64,000 nucleotides of DNA from Zonotrichia leucophrys gambelii (lineage: Eukaryota; Chordata; Aves; Passeriformes; Passerellidae): NCBI RefSeq assembly GCF_028769735.1, contig NC_088186.1, positions 10,261,001 through 10,325,000 of the forward strand, written 5' to 3'. A program made the position numbers and the translations under genes. Position 1 is the first letter of the stretch. Each line of letters starts with the position of its first letter. The notes beneath the pieces are model-generated. The model did not search any database. It was not told the origin of the DNA and was given only the letters and a program-made list of their open reading frames with translations. Positions 23,620 to 35,170 of this stretch are shown in pieces.

Positions 23620-24476
23620 GAGGGGCTGGCTGTGCCCTGGGGACAGGGATTGCCCTGGAGAGGGGCTGGCTGTGCCCTGGGGACAGGGATTGCCCTGGAG
23701 AGGGGCTGGCTGTGCCCTGGGGACAGGGATTCCCTTGCAGAGGGGCTGGCTGTGCCATGAGGGCAGGGATTGCCCTTTGAGAGGGGCTGGCTGTGCCCTG
23801 GGGACAGGGATAGCCCTGAGGGGCTGGCTGTGCCATGGGGACAGAGATTACCCTGGAGAGGGGCTGGCTGTGCCCTGGGGACAGAAATCCCTCTGGAGAG
23901 GGGCTGGCTGTGCCCTGGGGACAGGGATTGCCCTGAGGGTCTGGCTCTGCCCTGGGGACAGGGATTGCCCTGAGGGGCAGTCTGTGCCCTGGGGACAGAA
24001 ATCCCTCTGGAGAGGGGCTGGCTGTGCCCTGGGGACAGGGATTGCCCTGGAGAGGGGCTGGCTGTGCCCTGGGGACAGAAATCCCTCTGGAGAGGGGCTG
24101 GCTGTGCCCTGGGGACAGGGATTGCCCTGGAGAGGGGCTGGCTGTGCCCTGGGGACAGGGATTGCCCTGAGGGGCTGGCTGTGCCCTGGGGACAGGGATT
24201 CCTCTGGAGAGGGGCTGGCTGTGCCCTGGGGACAGAAATCCCTCTGGAGAGGGGCTGGCTGTGCCCTGGGGACAGGGATTGCCCTTTGAGAGGGTCTGGT
24301 TGTGCTCTGGGGACAGGGATTCCTCTGGAGAGGGGCTGGCTGTGCCCTGGGGACAGGGATTGCCCTTTGGGAGGGTCTGGCTGTGCCCTGGGGACAGGGA
24401 TTGCCCTGCAGAGGGGCTGGCTGTGCCCTGGGGACAGGGATTGCCCTGCAGAGGGGCTGGCTGTGCCCTGGGGACA
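23620..24476. repeat. 40-bp minisatellite, about 21 copies
   Basis: The unit joins GAGGGGCTGGCTGTGCCCTG and GGGACAGGGATTGCCCTGGA. Many copies have a short deletion in the GGAGAG part or a variant (GAAATCCCTCT for GGGATTGCCCT). Long ORFs on both strands here are by-products of the repeat. Confidence 0.96.
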
Positions 24477-25504
24477 TGTTCAGGTTCCTGAGGGGGGTCA
24501 GGACTGCCTGGCTGCCCAGCCCGTGGCAGCTGGAAGGGATGAGGATGGATAGGGGCAGGATGTGTGAGCTCTCATGGCATTTTGGCCCCGTGTCACCCTC
24601 AGGGGTCTCTCCCCATCGTGACCTGCTCCATCCCTGGCTCTGTGTGCCCTGAGCCTCTCCTGGCTCTGTCCCTGCTGCTGGTGGCCCAGGGGGGTTTGTG
24701 GCCACTCTCAGCTGGGCTCCTGTCGCCCTGGGCTGGGCAGACACATCCATTGTGCTGCTGTGATGGGCTGGGAGGTCGGAGGAAGCTCTTGAGCTGCTGT
24801 TTGTTGCCCACAAATCATCTGCAATGAGCACTAATGTGTTTAGTGCTGCTGAGAGCTGAGAGGAGCCCACGGGGCCAGGCTGCCACTGCCTTTGCTGCAG
24901 GAAGAGCTCTCTGCTGAAGCCTTGAGCTGCAGCCTCCTGCTATTGCTCATCTTGAAGGTTTCTGAGTAATGTTCTGACCCATAAGGTCACAGATTTGCAT
25001 TTGGATCTGACACATTACAAAACGAAAGTATGTTCTTATACCTGTGAGTTCCTTAATTTATTATAAACAAGAGAGAAAATTCCAACCTTCAGGAAGTGTC
25101 ACAAAAAAAGATACTGCTGTTCATCCTGTCTAATTGTGTGTAATAAATCACTGCACAGAGTTGGAACCCTGGGCAGTGTGGCTGTTTGCAGGCAGAGCTA
25201 AGCAGGAGCTGCAGAGCCTGCTGTGGGTTCCAGCAGAAGGGTGTTTGTTTTTCAGCCTCTGCAAGGTGAGAACTGTAGGGTTTGGAGATCCTGAGTGAAC
25301 ATGGACCCGGTTCTAGAGGGGCACTTGGCATCCTGGAAAGGCTGAATGTAGAATGGCATTAGAATGAATTGTAAAATGGGATTGTCCCCTGTGGGGGTTT
25401 TGTTCCTTCTGGTGGCTGTGATAGCCCCAGCACAGACATGAGCCAGGATTTTGGAGGTGAAGGTGGCACCTTTACATCTCAGGAATGCCTGAGTGTGTAC
25501 CTGG

Positions 25505-25770
25505 GATCACAGAGTCCCAGAAGAGCCAAGGCAGGGTCACCTGGAGCAGGTGGCACAGGAAGGTGTCCAGGTGTCTCCAAAGAGGGACACCCCACACCCT
25601 CCCTGGGCAGCTGTTCCAGGGCTCTGCCACCCTCGTGGAGAAATGTTCTTCCTCATGTTGGGTGGAACTCCTGGTGTTTCAGTTTATGGCCATTACAGCT
25701 CCTCTGTTTTTTATGTTTGCCAGCTGATATGTTAAAAACTCCTGGCAGTGCACTGAGACCCTGCCTGGGC
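25505..25770 (-). mobile_element. CR1 LINE fragment
   Basis: GGGTCACCTGGAGCAGGTGG, GTGTCTCCAAAGAGGGACAC, GGGCAGCTGTTCCAGGGCTC and GAAATGTTCTTCCTCATGTT follow the antisense order of CR1. It faces the next copy, forming an inverted pair. Confidence 0.85.
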
Positions 25771-25799
25771 CATCTTTCCTTTTGGGATTTTAAATCCTG

Positions 25800-26110
25800 A
25801 TTTGAGCATTGCAATAGGTGGAGCTGGCACAGGGTGCCCAGAGCAGCTGTGGCTGCCCCTGCATCCCTGGCAGTGCCCAAGTGTTGGACAGGGCTTGGAA
25901 CAACCTGGGACAGTGGGAGGTGTCCCTGCCATGGCAGGGGGTGGGATGGGATGAGCTTTAAGGTCCTTTCCAACCCAAACCAGTCTGGGTTTCTGGGACT
26001 GGATGTGGCACTTGGTGCCATGATCTAGTTGAGGTGTTAGAACATGGGTTGGACTCGATGATCTTAAAGGTCTCTTCCAACCTAGAATTTCTGTGATTCT
26101 GTGATTCAGT
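25800..26110 (+). mobile_element. CR1 LINE 3' end(s)
   Basis: The sense-oriented 3' end reads CAGGGTGCCCAGAGCAGCTG, then GGGACAGTGGGAGGTGTCCC and TTTAAGGTCCTTTCCAACCC. A second tail follows from about 25999 with GGGTTGGACTCGATGATCTT and ends at TTCTGTGATTCTGTGATTC, the characteristic 8-bp terminal repeats of CR1. This is probably two adjacent or nested copies. Confidence 0.88.
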
Positions 26111-26694
26111 GTGGACCCACATTTCTGCACCCCACAAGATTTGGGGTGTGGGAGTTTGTCTGCATTTTCCCCATTCCCCACTCCCTGCAGGACACACACA
26201 CCTCATGGGATGTGTACAAGCTGTCAGCAGGGAATGTTTGCTGCCTGCTGGGAATGGGCAGCCTCAGAGGGAGCTGTGTGGAGCTGTGAGTGTGCTCCAG
26301 GGCTGCATTCACACCCTTCCCTGCTCCGGAAATATCCTGCTGAGAGGAAACTGCAGGTCAGGGGTTTAATGCATTGTTACAAGTGTTTGATTCCAGCCCA
26401 ACACATTCAGACCAAATCGACTTAAAACCAAACAGCTCAGTAAGTTTTTCCTTTGAAAAGCACTGCCAAGTTTGATCTTTTCTTTTTCCTCTAGAAGTTT
26501 TCATCTGCAGACACAGGAGTTTGTCTTGGGAAACAGAAAATCCTTCCAGCAGCAAATCCTTGTGCTGCTGTGGTGAGCACTCGTTCAGAGCTGAGCAAAT
26601 TGATGCTGTGACTGTGCCTGGGCTGGCTTTGCCTTGGACATGCCCATCCTGCATGGGAGAGCCTCTGAAATGCCACTGTCCCTCACCTTGGCCA

Positions 26695-26870
26695 TCAGAG
26701 AATCCCACACTGGTTTGGCTTGGGAGGGACTTTAAAGATCATTTTGTCCCAGCCCTGCCATGGCCAGGGATGGCACTCGCTGGACAGGCTTGGACACTGC
26801 CAGGGATCCAGGGGCAGCTGCTCTGGCAGCCTGGCTCTGTGTGGGCACATCCCTGCTCCTGTTCCCCCCC
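26695..26870 (-). mobile_element. CR1 LINE 3' end, truncated
   Basis: It begins CAGAGAATCCCACACTGG and TTTGGCTTGGGAGGGACTTT, and includes GGACACTGCCAGGGATCCAG. Only the last 170 bp or so of the element remains. Confidence 0.85.
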
Positions 26871-28136
26871 TCAGCTGTGCCCAGGGGATGCTTTGGACAA
26901 ATGGATCACAGAATGCTGTAGCCTGTGTACTGTGCCTCTCTCCACCCATGGCCCAGCTCATTACACAGCAGCATTCCTGTCCCAAGGTGTTCCCTGCTCA
27001 CTGGGTGCCCTTTGGGATGTGGCATTGGCCCAAAGGGAGGAGCCAGGGAGAGCCCAGGTTCTGTCCCCAAACAGCAAATCTGAATGCTGGGAAAAGCAAT
27101 TTACTGATGGCACCAAGGACGAGTCTCAGGGACACTCTGGCAGATTTTAAACACCTGGGTAATTTGGAGCTGGCTGTTCTGGACATATCATCAGCAGAGT
27201 TTGCAAGGAGCATTTTGGGCACTGTCTGGGCAGACCTAGAGAGCACTTGGGCAGATGGTTTGGTGATAGGGAGAGGGCAAAAGGGCAGGGCTGGGGGAGA
27301 CATCAAAGCTATGTGCCCAAGTGAACAGCTGAGGGGAATTTGTTCAGTGAGAAGGGAGTGGAGATGAGCCTTTGTGTGGGAAATGGGCTGTGTGCTCTGC
27401 TGGAATTGTATCTCAGTTTCCTCTCATTCTCAAGAGGACAGGAGAAGGTGCTTGTCAGGTTTGTGGCTGTAATTTGTGTGATGGGTTTGTCCTGCACAGG
27501 GGAAGGATCCCCTGGGCTGTGGGGGAGGCACTGCAGGCAGGGCTGGGATCAGTCCCAGGGCAGAGGCAGCCTGGAGACTCCTGGCTCTCACCCCTTTTGT
27601 GACATGAATATTGTGAGAGAACAGAACTGGGCACCTCTGTTCCCATCCTGTTCAGGGAAAGGGGGACTCCCTTTGCTCCATTCTGCTGCTGGTGGCCAGG
27701 AGATGTTACCCAATGAAAAATCCTTTCCTGCCCTCTGGCACTGCCTTTGTTTTCTCCATGGCTCCTTTCTGGGATGCTGGAGAGATTCCCCAAGCCTTGA
27801 GTCACCCCTGAGAGCTGGACACTGAGTCCCTGTGCCATGCCACACCCACAGCAGCAGCTTAACTCATTCCTGAACTGAGCTTTCCATTTCCCCCTCCAAA
27901 GGCCCTCAGGTCCCAGCCCCTGCATTTGTCTGGGTGGTGCTGAGCAGTCCCAGCTGCAGCTGCAGGGAGGCAAAGTCAGAGCAATGCCAGCCTGTGGAGA
28001 AGCCCGTCTGGGGGATGCTGTGACATGAGCCCATGTGCAGATGGCCCCAGATGCTGAGGTGTTCCAGAAGTGCCCAACCCAGCATCCCATGGCAGCCCCA
28101 GTGCAATGTCCCCCTGGCCCTGCTGTCTCCTGGGAT

Positions 28137-28262
28137 GTCCCTGGAGCTGGGACACCAAGGCAGTGACTGTGGAGCTGGGACACCATAGCAGTGGCTCTGG
28201 AGCTGGGACACCATGGCAGTGGCTCTGGAGCTGGGACACCCAAGGCAGTGGCTCTGGAGCTG
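28137..28262. repeat. 28-bp tandem repeat, about four copies
   Basis: The core CTGGAGCTGGGACACCA followed by GGCAGTGGCT recurs from 28139 to 28262 with small changes. Confidence 0.88.
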
Positions 28263-29071
28263 GGCCCAGGCTGCTGCTCTGTGCAGACAGACCCTGGGCT
28301 TCACCTCTTGGCCTGGGGGCTTTCCCTGGGTCAGATGTTGGGTGACACCAGTGGCAGAAACCCCAGGCTGGCACAACCCAGAGGCTGGGCACTGCCAGCT
28401 CCTGGGCACTGCCAGCTCCCAGCTCAGGGCTCTTCAGCAGAGCAGGGAGTGCTCCTGTCCCAGCTGGAGGAGCACATAAACAGGGACACTCTGCTCTCCT
28501 GGTTTTGTGCATCTTCACACAGCTCAGCCTGACCCTGAGTGTTGAGATAACCAAAAATCATTCGTTTTCTCCCCCCACTTTAATTTTGGGGTCATTTCCC
28601 AGGTGTTGGCAAAAAGTAGAGTAGATATGGTGCATTTACAGTGGCAGAGAGATTTTAAAAAGGCCCAGACAGCACGGGGTGTGGATTCCAGAGGGCCCTG
28701 GGCTGTTTTCACTGAGGCTGGAGCTCTCTGCCCATGGGGCTGTGCCAGGGAAGAGGCAGGGAAAGCTCTGGGGAAGCTCTGGGGCTGTGCTGGCCCTGGG
28801 TGGGTGAGCTTGGTGCTGCTGGGGCCACTCAGCTCTGAGAGGAAAGGATGTCTGCAGAGCAGGAAGGTGCTGGCCCTGCTCTCTGCTGTGTTTGCAGTGG
28901 GAGCTCCGTGCCTGGCTCCTCTCAGGGGTTCCTGGGAAGGCTTTTACTTCATGAGCCAGGTAAAGACAATTGCCAGGCCTGGAAAACAGCCCTGTGTCCT
29001 CACTGGCTGCTCCACAGGGGGTGGAAAAGGTTTTCCAGGTTGATTTTCCTCCTGGAGGTTTAACAGAGAAC

Positions 29072-29235
29072 CACAGAATAGCAGAATGGTTTGAGTTGGA
29101 CCTTAAAGCTCATCTTGTTCCAGCCATGCCATGGCCAGGATGCCTCTCCCTGGGTCAGGTTGTTTGGGGTCCTGTCCAGCCTGGCCTTGGACACTTCCAG
29201 GGATGTGGCATCTACACCCTCTGGGCATCCCCCAG
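29072..29235 (-). mobile_element. CR1 LINE 3' end, truncated
   Basis: It starts ACCACAGAATAGCAGAATGG and TTTGAGTTGGACCTTAAAGC, then CCTGGCCTTGGACACTTCCA. The element is cut off after about 160 bp. Confidence 0.88.
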
Positions 29236-29817
29236 GCCATGCCACCATCTGTGCTCCCAAAAACAAGACCCAGAGCATGAGATGCATGGGGAGGCTGCTG
29301 AGACTGCAGGGACTGCTGTGTCCTGCCAGTGTTATCTCCATGCACATCCTCTCCTGCAGCACCCCTGGCACCTTTTGGGCATCCCAGCTCTAGCAGGGCC
29401 CCTGCTGTTAGTGCCAGGGTTTGTTTTTTGGGCCTCACCAGTGTGCCTAGCAGTCCAAAACGCACAGGAAGAGCCCTGGTCCCCCCCACTCCCCCAGCAG
29501 GGAGCAAACAGAACTTTCTCAGCAGCCCTTGGTTGGTGGAGCATGAAGTCAGCAGGCAGCAGTGCCCTGTTTTGTGCACAGGATATTCCCAGGGCTGGCT
29601 GTTTCTCCCTGGGAAGGTTTGCTCTGTGATTTGAAGCCATTGTAGTCTGGAGCAGTTTCCGAGGTACTTCCCCTCTGGGATCTCTGCTGCCCTTGGCCAG
29701 GACCCAACCCTGAGCCTTGGAGGGCAGGGCTGGGCTGGGAGCCTGTCCCCAAAGCACCCTGCCACCAGCCTGGGGACAGAGCCTGGGGAAGGAGCACCAG
29801 AGCATCCCTGCATCTGT

Positions 29818-29985
29818 GGGAGGAATTGTCCAGAGCAGCTGTGGCTGCCCCTGGATCCCTGGCAGTGCCCAAGGCCAGGCTGGGCAGGGCTGGGAGCAGC
29901 CTGGGACAGTGGGAGGTGTCCCTGCCATGGCACAGGGGCGGCACTGGATGGGCTTTAGGGCCCCTTGCACCTCAAATCAATCTGT
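29818..29985 (+). mobile_element. CR1 LINE 3' end, truncated
   Basis: Sense orientation with CCAGAGCAGCTGTGGCTGCC, GCCTGGGACAGTGGGAGGTG and GGATGGGCTTTAGGGCCCC. It lies 580 bp from the oppositely oriented copy at 29072. Confidence 0.87.
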
Positions 29986-32669
29986 GAATGTGTGACATGT
30001 CCCCTCCCTCCCAGCCTGGGAATGTGTCACTCACTCAGCCAGGACAGACAGTGGTGAGAGAACAGCCCTGGGCTCTGCTGGGCACTGAGCTCAGGGCACC
30101 AGAGGTGTCAGACTGAGTCTGGCTCCTCATTCCTGTGCTGTCTCAGCTTTGCAGTGCCACACAGAGCCCCAGTGTGTGCTGGGCCTGCACAGAGGGGTGT
30201 CTGCAGTCAGGGGCTCAGTTTGTAGGGTCTGGGGGCTCCTCCTGTGATGCTGCCATTCTCTGAGAGCTCCTCTCTTGATTTATGGGCTGCAGAGTGCACA
30301 GCCCCTCTTTGTGTGCTGTCTGCTGGGCAAGGCAGGAGCTCTGCATGGCCAGACCTGTCCCTGGCTGCTGTGGGGTTGGGTCCCAGCCTGGGGGGAGCTG
30401 TTCCCATGGAGCAGGAGGAACTTTTCCTGCAGAGCATCCTTGGCTGTGGCAGGGCCTGGCTGGGGCTGATGCTGGCTTGGGCCATTCTCTGCAGTACCTG
30501 CTGTGTTCTGCTGCTCTCCCTTGGGCAGTGTGGGGTGCTGGGACTGCCCTGAGCACACAGCACCTGCAATAACATGTTTGTCACTGTGAGAAGGCAGGCA
30601 CAAAGCCACTGGCAGCCACTCCAGTCGCTGCCTTTATCTGGTGGCAAAGGCCCCCTTCACACCATCTGCATCCTCCTTTCCCAGCCCTGGAGATCAAACC
30701 CTGTTTTCTCTCTGTAAATATTGGCAGGCCAGCAGCAGCCTCCCTGAAGGAAAACAATCAGGGGGGGCCGTTCCCAGCTCGCAGGGCAGCGTGTGCAGAC
30801 ACAGCTCCCTGAGCCCTCCCCAGCCTCCCCTGGGTGGGCAGCTCAGCACCCAGCCTGGACCAGGCTCCAGGAACACGAGTTTTATCCCAAATAACACCCA
30901 ACCCTTCACCTGGCTGCATCCCAAAGGGATTTGCCTGGGTTTGGAGGCAGCTGTGGGTGCTCAGCCCATGCAGGTTGGGCTTTCCTCAGTCCAGGTGAAA
31001 GTTTTTGGGAGAGCAGGTTAATGGGAGAGGGAAAACCAGAGCTCTCTCCTTGGGGAATGCACATTGGAGAGGTTAAATGTCACTGTGGTGCATTTATGTT
31101 GGATAAATGCAATTTTGGCTGTTCATGTCCCTCCTCAGTCTTGCCCACAATACCTGGCACACACTTTGGGCTGGCTGCCCTTCCCTGAGCTCTGGAGCAG
31201 AGGGAATTGTGCTCTCCTGGCTGTGCCACTCCTGGGTGGCCGAGGCTGGGGAGCCTGCAGCAGCTCAGGGGGAGCAGAAGGAGCAGGGGACACTTTGCTC
31301 TCAGCAGCCTGCAGGAGCTGAGCGTGGCTGAGTGCTAAATTCAATCAAAGAGATGGGCTGTAATTGAATCAGGGAGGGGCTCAGGGCTGGGCTAGGTGAG
31401 CTCTGTGTCTGTCACAGCCAGGGCACAGAGATGTCCTTGGAGCTGCTTTGAGCCTGGCTGCAGGGGAGCCACGGGAGCTTGGCAGGCTGGGAGTGTGCAG
31501 CAATTCCAGCATCAGGGTGGGCTCCTCACAGCTCCTCGCAGCTTTGGGGCTCTGCTGAGCTCCTGCTTTGTTCTCTTCTCATCACAGGTGTGGGGCAGGG
31601 AAGTGCCAGCCTGGATTCCATCCCAGCAAATGATGCCATCCTCCCCTCTAAAGTGGGAATGATTCCTAGGGATGAGTGGGTGTCACAGTGGTGCAGCCTG
31701 GTGACCTGCTGGTGTGGGACTGGGACAGACTGGGACATCCAGGATGGGAAAAACTCACTGTGACACTCCAGGGATGCTCTGAGCATCACTGCCACCCAGG
31801 ATCTGGGGGCAAGGGGGAGCCCCACCACTTCCTGTCCCTGAATCCCAAACCTCTGCTTATTCTGATTGTGCTCAGGAAGCCTGAGAAGGAATTTTCAGTG
31901 TTAAAACCTGTAGGAATAAGTGTGGGGATGTCCAGGCATAAGAAAGCTCAAACTTTCTCCTTCATGGAAGTCTCCTTGCAGGGGCAAAGGACTGAGCCAG
32001 AGCCCTCTTTCCCAGGAGGTGATGTGGGAGCTTGGTTTATTTACCACTTCAGGGGATTTTGGATGGAACATGAATGAATTCCCATCCAATGCAAACACTG
32101 ATTTAAATGGTGTGACTAAAGAGCATTTCCCCTTCTGGCTGTGTTATGTCTCTGGAGTCACAAAGCTGCAGGTTCTCTCTGACCTTTCTGGGAAAAACCA
32201 GCTACTGGGGACCTGCCCTTCTGGAAGGAAATTCTGGGGGAAAGAAAAGGTCTTTTTTATGGCCCTCAGTGAACGACTCTTTTTCCTTTATTTGCAGTCT
32301 GTCCTAAAGTTGTGCTTTGATTTTTTTTTTCTTTTCCCCTCTGGCCACTTAAGAAGATGATCCAACCTTGGGCATTTCTGGACCCTTTATAAAGTGAAAC
32401 GTGCAAAATCCCAGCAGGCAGCAGATGTTATAATGCTTAATTTTTAGCATGAGAGATAAGCAGTTGAAGGGCTGGGACACAGCTGCTGAGGGGACTTGGT
32501 CAGAAAGTTCCTTAAGTGAGTGAGATTTGACCCAAAGAAAACCTGTCCAGGAGGACCAGAAGGTGTGTGCAGGGAAGGGCACAAGAGGAGGTGGGCTCAG
32601 CTGGGATGACTTCTCATCATTTTTCTTAATTAGTTCCTTGCTGCATGTTGCTAACAGACAGTGTGTGAC

Positions 32670-33255
32670 CAGAGCTGGAGCTTTATCCCCACATTCATCC
32701 TGGTGAGGAACAGGACAGGGAGGCTGGAGTTTACCCCCAGATTCATCCTGGTGTTCAGTGAGGAGCAGGATGGGGAGGCTGCTGTGAAGTTTATCCCTAA
32801 ATTCTGGTCCTGGTGTTCAGTGAGGAGCAGGATAGGGAAGCTGCTCTGGAGTTTATCCCCAAATTCATCCTGATGTAAAGTGAGGAACAGGACAGGGAGG
32901 CTGGAGTTTATCCCCAAATTCATCCTGGTGTTGAGGAACAGGATGGGGAGGCTGCTGTGGAGTTTATCCCCAGATTCATCCCGATGTTAAGTGAGGAACA
33001 GGACAGGGAGGCTGGGGTTTATCCCCAAATTCACCCTGGTGTTCAGTGAGGAGCAGGATGGGGAGGCTGCTCTGGAGTTTATCCCCAGATTAATCCTGGT
33101 GTTCACTGAGGAGCAGAATGGGGAGGATGCAGTGAAGTTTATCCCCAAATTCATCCAGATGTTAAACGAGGAATAGGATGGGGGCTGCTCTGAATTTTAT
33201 CCCCAGATTTATCCTGGTGTTCAGTGAGCAGCAGGACAGTGAGGCTGCTCTGGAG
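32670..33255. repeat. 58-60 bp minisatellite, about ten copies
   Basis: Each unit contains GGAGTTTATCCCCAAATTCA, TCCTGGTGTTCAGTGAGGAG and CAGGATGGGGAGGCTGCT, with GATGTTAAGTGAGGAAC variants in alternate copies. It ends about 380 bp before the exon at 33634. Confidence 0.94.
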
Positions 33256-33633
33256 CTTCCCTGAGCTCTTCCTCCCAGCCCCACCCAGCCCAAAGGCTCT
33301 CATTCTCACCAGTTCATGCTCTGGTGCCTCATTAATGTTTGCATATGGCAAAGAGCAATTTCCACCCTCGGTTTCCCCTGCAGTGGCACAGGGTGCAGGA
33401 CTGCCTGTGCTCTGCCTGTGCTGCTCCCCTCCCCATGGAAGCTCCCCTGCAGCACTCTCCTTGTCCCTGGAGGGAGCTGATCTCCAGTGCCTTTGCCTCT
33501 CCTGTGCCCAGGGTGCAGGACAGGGCTGAGGGCTGTCCCCTGCTCTGCTGTGCTGTGTGGGGACAGAGGAGTTTGCAGGGCCTGTGACACACAGCTAATG
33601 ACCTTCTCCCTGCCTGTGTTTCCTTTACGTCAG

Positions 33634-33756
33634 AAGTCGGAGTGCTTATTAAGTTTGGAGGCTTACTCCCAGGAGCAGAAGAAGAGGATCTGCTGGTGTC
33701 TGGCTGAGAACATCACCAAGCAGCAACATCCGGCAGCGGCTCCTACGGAGAGCAAG
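33634..33756 (+). CDS. RGS3: RGS3 coding exon (end of PH-like segment)
   Basis: The exon is 123 nt, phase 0-0, with acceptor CTTTACGTCAG and donor AAG|GTAAGA. It encodes KSECLLSLEAYSQEQKKRIC, then WCLAENITKQQ and a short Pro/Ala tail ending in ESK. Mammalian RGS3 has LEAHSQEQKKRVCWCLSENIAKQQ here. The amphipathic SQEQKKRICWCLAENI run is where a PH domain would have its C-terminal helix. Confidence 0.97.
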
Positions 33757-34687
33757 GTAAGAGAGCCACGGGAGCTGGGGATTCCTGCCTGGAGCACGGC
33801 GGGCTCTGCCTCTGGGGGGCTTTGTCAGGGATGCTCCTGCCAGGAGGGTGTGCAGGAGGCTCTTTGTTTGCCAGGTGAGCAGGGAGTTTGTGTTCAGGCA
33901 CTGCTGTGTCTGCAGCTTCCTGCCCTGCCTGGGGAGCAGTGGCTGCATTTGCATCTGCTGGCTGGAGCTGAGGCAGGCTGGACTGACACCTCCCAGCATC
34001 TGCATTTGGATATTTGGACAGCTGAGGCTCCACAACCCCGTGGCCAGCCTGCTCTGAGAGCCTGCCTCTGGGGCAGGATGGAGAGCAGAGGGAGAGGTTC
34101 AAGCTAGGATCTCTGGGTGCTGATTAAAAGGCTGAGGTGATGATGGGAGTAGTGGGGCAGAGATTTGTCCCTTCTGTGCCCTTGGGTGGGCTCAGGTGTT
34201 TGATTCTGACCCCACAGATGTGCTCAAAGCACAGAGGGCTTGTTTGGGCAGTGCTGTTTTTCATGCCCAGCAAGGCAGCCCCAGCACTTTCCCCACACTG
34301 AGGAGCTCCAGCCTGGCCCGGGAGCGCTGTCTCAGCAGCTCTGGCGCAGAAATGTGTGTGAGCAGGGCTCTGAGGCTCTGCCTGCCCTCTGTGGGTGCAG
34401 TGAACACCCTAAACCACTTCCTCTGGGGCTGCCCCACGGAGCTGTGTGGGACAGTGGCACTCTCTGCTGGGTCCTGTTGTGTCCTGGGGGCTGGGTTTGG
34501 ATTGCTGGAGAGTGGCACTGCTGTGGGAGAGGAGAAACCCCTGGAGGGTGACACTGCCCTGAGAGAGGAGAAACCCCTGTGTGGGGTGTTTGAGGAGCTT
34601 TAAGTGCTGCAGATGGGGATTTTGGGGGTAAAACGCCCGGATCCCTCCCTTGGCTTGGGCAGGGTGGTGGAGCAGCTTCTGGCCCAT

Positions 34688-35170
34688 GTTCCTGCCCCAT
34701 GTGGGTGCCAGTCCCCATGTGGGTGGGTGCCTGTCCCCTTGTGGGCCCTGTCCCCATGTGTGTGCCTGTCCCTGTGTGGGTGGCTGTCCCTGTGGGGGTC
34801 CCTGTCCCCATGTGGGTGGCAGTTCCCTTGTGGGCCCTGTCTCTGTGTGGGTGGGTGGCTGTCCCCGAGTGGATGCCTGTCCCCTGCTGGCCCAGGGCGG
34901 GTGCCTGTCCTTGTGTTGGTGGCTGTCCCCGTGTGGGCCCTGTCACCGTGTGGAGGCTGTCCCCGTGTGGGTATCACCGTGTTGGTGGCCGTCCCCTGCC
35001 GGGGGGGCGGGTGGCTGTCCCCGTGTGGGTGCCTGTCCCCTGCCGGCCCAGGGCGGGTGGCTGTCCCCGTGTGGGTGGGTGCCTGTCCCCTCCCCGTGTT
35101 GGTGTCTGTCCCCTGCAGGCCCAGGGCGGGTCTCTGTCCCCGTGTGGGTCCCTGTCCCCTCAGGCCCAGG
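34688..35170. repeat. 18-bp GC-rich minisatellite
   Basis: Copies of CTGTCCCCGTGTGGGTGG and relatives (CCATGTGGGTGCCTGTCC, GGCCCAGGGCGGGTG) fill about 480 bp. It grades into a CpG-rich segment (35165-35270). ORFs of more than 200 codons on both strands are repeat artefacts. Confidence 0.93.

Larger units (their letters stand above)
20527..33633 (+). other. RGS3: RGS3 intron, 13.1 kb
   Basis: The intron contains a solo LTR (22019-22744), a 40-bp minisatellite (23620-24476), CR1 pieces at 25505, 25800, 26695, 29072 and 29818, a 28-bp repeat (28137-28262) and a 58-60 bp repeat (32670-33255). A less GC-rich stretch at 24940-25150 includes an ATTTGCAT octamer (24993-25000). No further exon is called. 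Confidence 0.85.

Noticed and set aside
23620..24476. CRISPR-like regular repeats
   Set aside because: The units are directly adjacent without unique spacers, and the genome is vertebrate.
23672..24870. Long ORFs over 23672-24870 on both strands (205 and 340 codons)
   Set aside because: Artefacts of the 40-bp minisatellite.
25440..25740. Processed pseudogene suggested by overlapping short ORFs
   Set aside because: The sequence order matches antisense CR1 rather than a spliced mRNA, and no poly(A) tail is present.
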